Assembly: GCA_000996695.1 (NCBI GenBank)
Contig: LCAT01000006.1
Span: forward strand, 1-40,627
DNA length: 40,627 nt
Reading direction: 5' to 3'
From: a candidate division TM6 bacterium GW2011_GWE2_41_16
GTDB taxonomy: Bacteria > Babelota > Babeliae > Babelales > Babelaceae
The notes beneath the pieces are model-generated. The model saw only the letters and a program-made list of their open reading frames with translations, had not been told where the DNA came from and ran no database searches. Below, piece by piece: positions 38,613-40,627 of the stretch. A program made the position numbers and the translations under genes. Each line of letters starts with the position of its first letter. Within the stretch, counting starts at the first letter, position 1.

Positions 38613-40443
38613 GTTTCGCAATATGCAACAGAGTATACCGTCTGTGGCCAGGTATACAAAATTTTTTACCAACCTTTATGCACGCGCACATTATTTTTTT
38701 GTGTAAACCAAGTCTTTTGGCTACCAGTGCTGTCAAGCTTAAGGCAATGACTCCTAAGCACACTTTTTGTGCAAAAAGAAGCTTTTTATATTTTTGTACA
38801 AGCTCGGCAGCTTTTTCTGCACAAAAGTGTTGTATTGCCGGGCGCGTGACAACTCTCTCTCCACCGAGCTGAAAACCTGAAAGAGTTTTGTGTTGAAAAA
38901 TTGCTTGTAATGCGTAAATCGATCGTGATGGAACAAGGGTGTTTGTTGCGACATAATCTCTGCCCGCAGGATTTTTTATGAACCCAAGGTTTGGGCAATG
39001 AGTAAGAATAGCTATAAGATCGGTTTCGGTAAGGAACGTGAATCCAAGGTCCAAACGCCTGAGGCTTGTTGAAGCAAAGTTTCGATGATCAAAAGATTTT
39101 TTGCAACCAGATACCTGTATCTCTTCCAGTTCTAGGCAATGTGTCGCGATGTGGCTTAACACATGACTATCAATAGGAGCTCCCCAATAGCCATCATTTA
39201 TTGACTGCCCTACATATACGAATTTTTTTAGATGTCTGAGTTGCGCGATATTGTTAAGACTGTGTGCAGTGAGATGATTGTAACAATAGAGCTCAAGAAC
39301 TTCTAAGTTCGGGCACGCAGCGATAATTGCATTGAGGTCTTCATCGGTCATTTCTATTACGGGATTTGTTGTTGAAAAATCAGTATCAAAACTTTCAAGC
39401 ACAAGCTGTTTAACATGTGCTCCCAATGCAGGAATGCTCTGCGCGAGTGTTCGCGGGTTAAACCGCTGATGTTTCCACTCGGTTCGACAGCCGCGCACAG
39501 AAACCTCTTCCAATGCTTGGTTGGCAAAAAGCTTAACCAATGTGCTGCTACGTAGGTGGTGTACTGCCTTTAAATCGAGCGTTTTGAGGCGTGGCATATC
39601 ACTGTGTGCATCAAAATACATATCAAGGCCGTCATCATCTAAAACACGAACATTTGATAGTTTGAGCACATGTAAGTTTGGTTGGCATACAGCAAGAATG
39701 TCTTCTAATCTATCGGTGACATGGTTCAGATTATAATACCGGGTTCCTAAATGGGTGACTCTGTGAAGACCTCCAATAATGAGCGTATCAAGAGGTTTTC
39801 TGTTAGGCAGCTGAAGTATTTCTGCTAACTCGGCAGTGAAAAAGCTTTCTGTAGATAAAAGTGCAAGCTCTCGTACCTTGGGGCATAATCGAATAATTTC
39901 TCCCAAAAAAGATTTTGAGTAAATTTTTTCATCTATTTTGTCAATATTACCAGTTAGATCGCGAATTCCGGTAATAGCTTCTCTCTGTTTTTGTGCATCT
40001 GGTGTGTTTGCAGAGAGTCTTTGCCAAAGAGTTTTTTCTGTCTCCATGTTTAACACTACTTCCGAAGGATATTCGATGGCAGGGGTTTGTGGGTTATGTA
40101 TTCTTTCTCTAAACTCGCGACATACAAGTTTAAGCTTTTCAGCTTGTTTTTGTTGTTCAATTTGCTGTTCGGATGGCCTGACAATTGGAATATGTTTGTT
40201 ATCACAGGCTTCGCGAATATATGGATTGAGAATAAGAGACGGCTCAGCAAGAGCTGTGGCGAGTATTTTGGAACGAATTTCTCGCGGCAGTCGATTAAAA
40301 AATGGACCGCATTCATGAACAATGGGTTCAACAGCGTTGTTTTGTACAGCAGCTTGGGGCAGAGGTACGGGCTGTTCTTGCTCCATTGCCCGAATGCACC
40401 ATGAGCTTATGCACAGAATGAGAGCGTATACATATCTTTTCAT
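38590..40443 (-). CDS. Secreted F-box-like / leucine-rich protein (paralogue 2)
   Basis: A 617-residue exported protein with a signal peptide of residues 1-19 (YVYALILCISSWCIRAM). Residues about 48-118 form an F-box-like unit (FNRLPREIRSKILATAL ... LVCREFRERI). Leucine-rich repeats of the AMN1/cysteine-containing type follow from about 190 to 520 (LHVLKLSNVRVLDDDGLDMYF, LKTLDLKAVHHL, CPNLEVLELYCYNHLTAHSL, LEEIQVSGCK, LRRLDLGFTFLTETDL). A C-terminal hydrophobic helix (VCLGVIALSLTALVAK) ends near residue 585. It shares with paralogue 1 the signal peptide type, the F-box, a RPAI.F....YKK.L block and the membrane helix. AAGG precedes the ATG. Its 3' end overlaps repeat copy B. A host-directed effector function is inferred only. 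Confidence 0.8.
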   Translation of the reverse strand: MKRYVYALILCISSWCIRAMEQEQPVPLPQAAVQNNAVEPIVHECGPFFNRLPREIRSKILATALAEPSLILNPYIREACDNKHIPIVRPSEQQIEQQKQAEKLKLVCREFRERIHNPQTPAIEYPSEVVLNMETEKTLWQRLSANTPDAQKQREAITGIRDLTGNIDKIDEKIYSKSFLGEIIRLCPKVRELALLSTESFFTAELAEILQLPNRKPLDTLIIGGLHRVTHLGTRYYNLNHVTDRLEDILAVCQPNLHVLKLSNVRVLDDDGLDMYFDAHSDMPRLKTLDLKAVHHLRSSTLVKLFANQALEEVSVRGCRTEWKHQRFNPRTLAQSIPALGAHVKQLVLESFDTDFSTTNPVIEMTDEDLNAIIAACPNLEVLELYCYNHLTAHSLNNIAQLRHLKKFVYVGQSINDGYWGAPIDSHVLSHIATHCLELEEIQVSGCKKSFDHRNFASTSLRRLDLGFTFLTETDLIAILTHCPNLGFIKNPAGRDYVATNTLVPSRSIYALQAIFQHKTLSGFQLGGERVVTRPAIQHFCAEKAAELVQKYKKLLFAQKVCLGVIALSLTALVAKRLGLHKKIMCACIKVGKKFCIPGHRRYTLLHIAKPSTARFI

Positions 40444-40604
40444 GAGACAGACCTTGTTTACCGTTTTTAATTATCTTTCATAAATATATCACATTTGTAA
40501 AAAAACGTCTAAAAGCGAGTGCTGTTTTCAGGGCTTACGCATATAAAAATGTAGACTAACGATCTTTTCTTAGACATGCTACTTCTTATTTTTAAGGAGA
40601 AGCC

Positions 40605-40627
40605 ATGGTAGAAGCAAAGCTTGAATT
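40605..40627 (+). CDS. 5' end of a gene, cut by the window edge
   Basis: An ATG is preceded by AAGGAGA with 4-5 nt spacing. Seven codons (MVEAKLE) are visible before the sequence ends, too few to identify. The preceding gap (40444-40604) holds A/T-rich divergent promoter sequence with no clear hexamers. Confidence 0.6.

Overview
The window looks like part of a reduced, host-associated bacterial chromosome, most plausibly a member of Dependentiae (formerly TM6). This is an inference from gene content, not a database match. It rests on a moderate to low GC content, many Sec-type signal peptides followed by large unrecognised proteins, eukaryote-like modules (F-box/LRR, PPP phosphatase, J-like domains), several peptidases, and ordinary housekeeping genes scattered between them.

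Region by region. Positions 1-97 are the 3' end (domains V and VI) of a group II intron. Positions 117-6683 hold two paralogous secreted coiled-coil proteins on the minus strand with a SufU/IscU-type Fe-S scaffold gene (+) between them. Positions 6874-13782 are mostly housekeeping: dnaJ, mrdA (PBP2), nth, two poorly known membrane or exported proteins, and a cysteine synthase/cystathionine beta-synthase-type enzyme. Positions 14083-17691 hold tRNA-Phe, a small membrane protein, pheS and argS, ending in a 54-bp perfect palindrome. Positions 17773-21940 encode two exported proteins that share a C-terminal module ending in a J-like domain; one carries an N-terminal PPP-type phosphatase. Positions 22146-33420 are a plus-strand run of enzymes: M3 metallopeptidase, S9 serine peptidase, flavoprotein, exported deoxyribosyltransferase-like protein, YbaK-type deacylase and metallo-beta-lactamase-fold hydrolase. 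It continues with two orphan beta-propellers derived from the S9 family and a secreted protein of unknown function. Positions 33425-34369 contain an NTF2-like protein, a tiny basic ORF and a tRNA-Val/Asn/Asp operon. Positions 34598-40443 contain sppA, two paralogous secreted F-box/LRR-like proteins and mreC between them. A new gene begins at 40605.

How the genes fit together. mrdA and mreC are parts of the cell-elongation machinery. dnaJ, sufU, pheS, argS, nth and the tRNAs are core functions. The exported M3 and S9 peptidases and the S49 peptidase fit a lifestyle of degrading and importing peptides. The secreted phosphatase, J-like and F-box/LRR proteins are candidate host-interaction factors.

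The most notable observations are the C-terminal J-like module shared by a secreted phosphatase and its neighbour, the paired secreted F-box/LRR proteins around mreC, and two stand-alone propellers cut at the same domain boundary. Others are a 56-bp copy of the sppA 3' end that encodes the MreC C-terminus in antisense, a frameshifted duplicate of the coiled-coil gene, and nearly identical promoters for both tRNA units.
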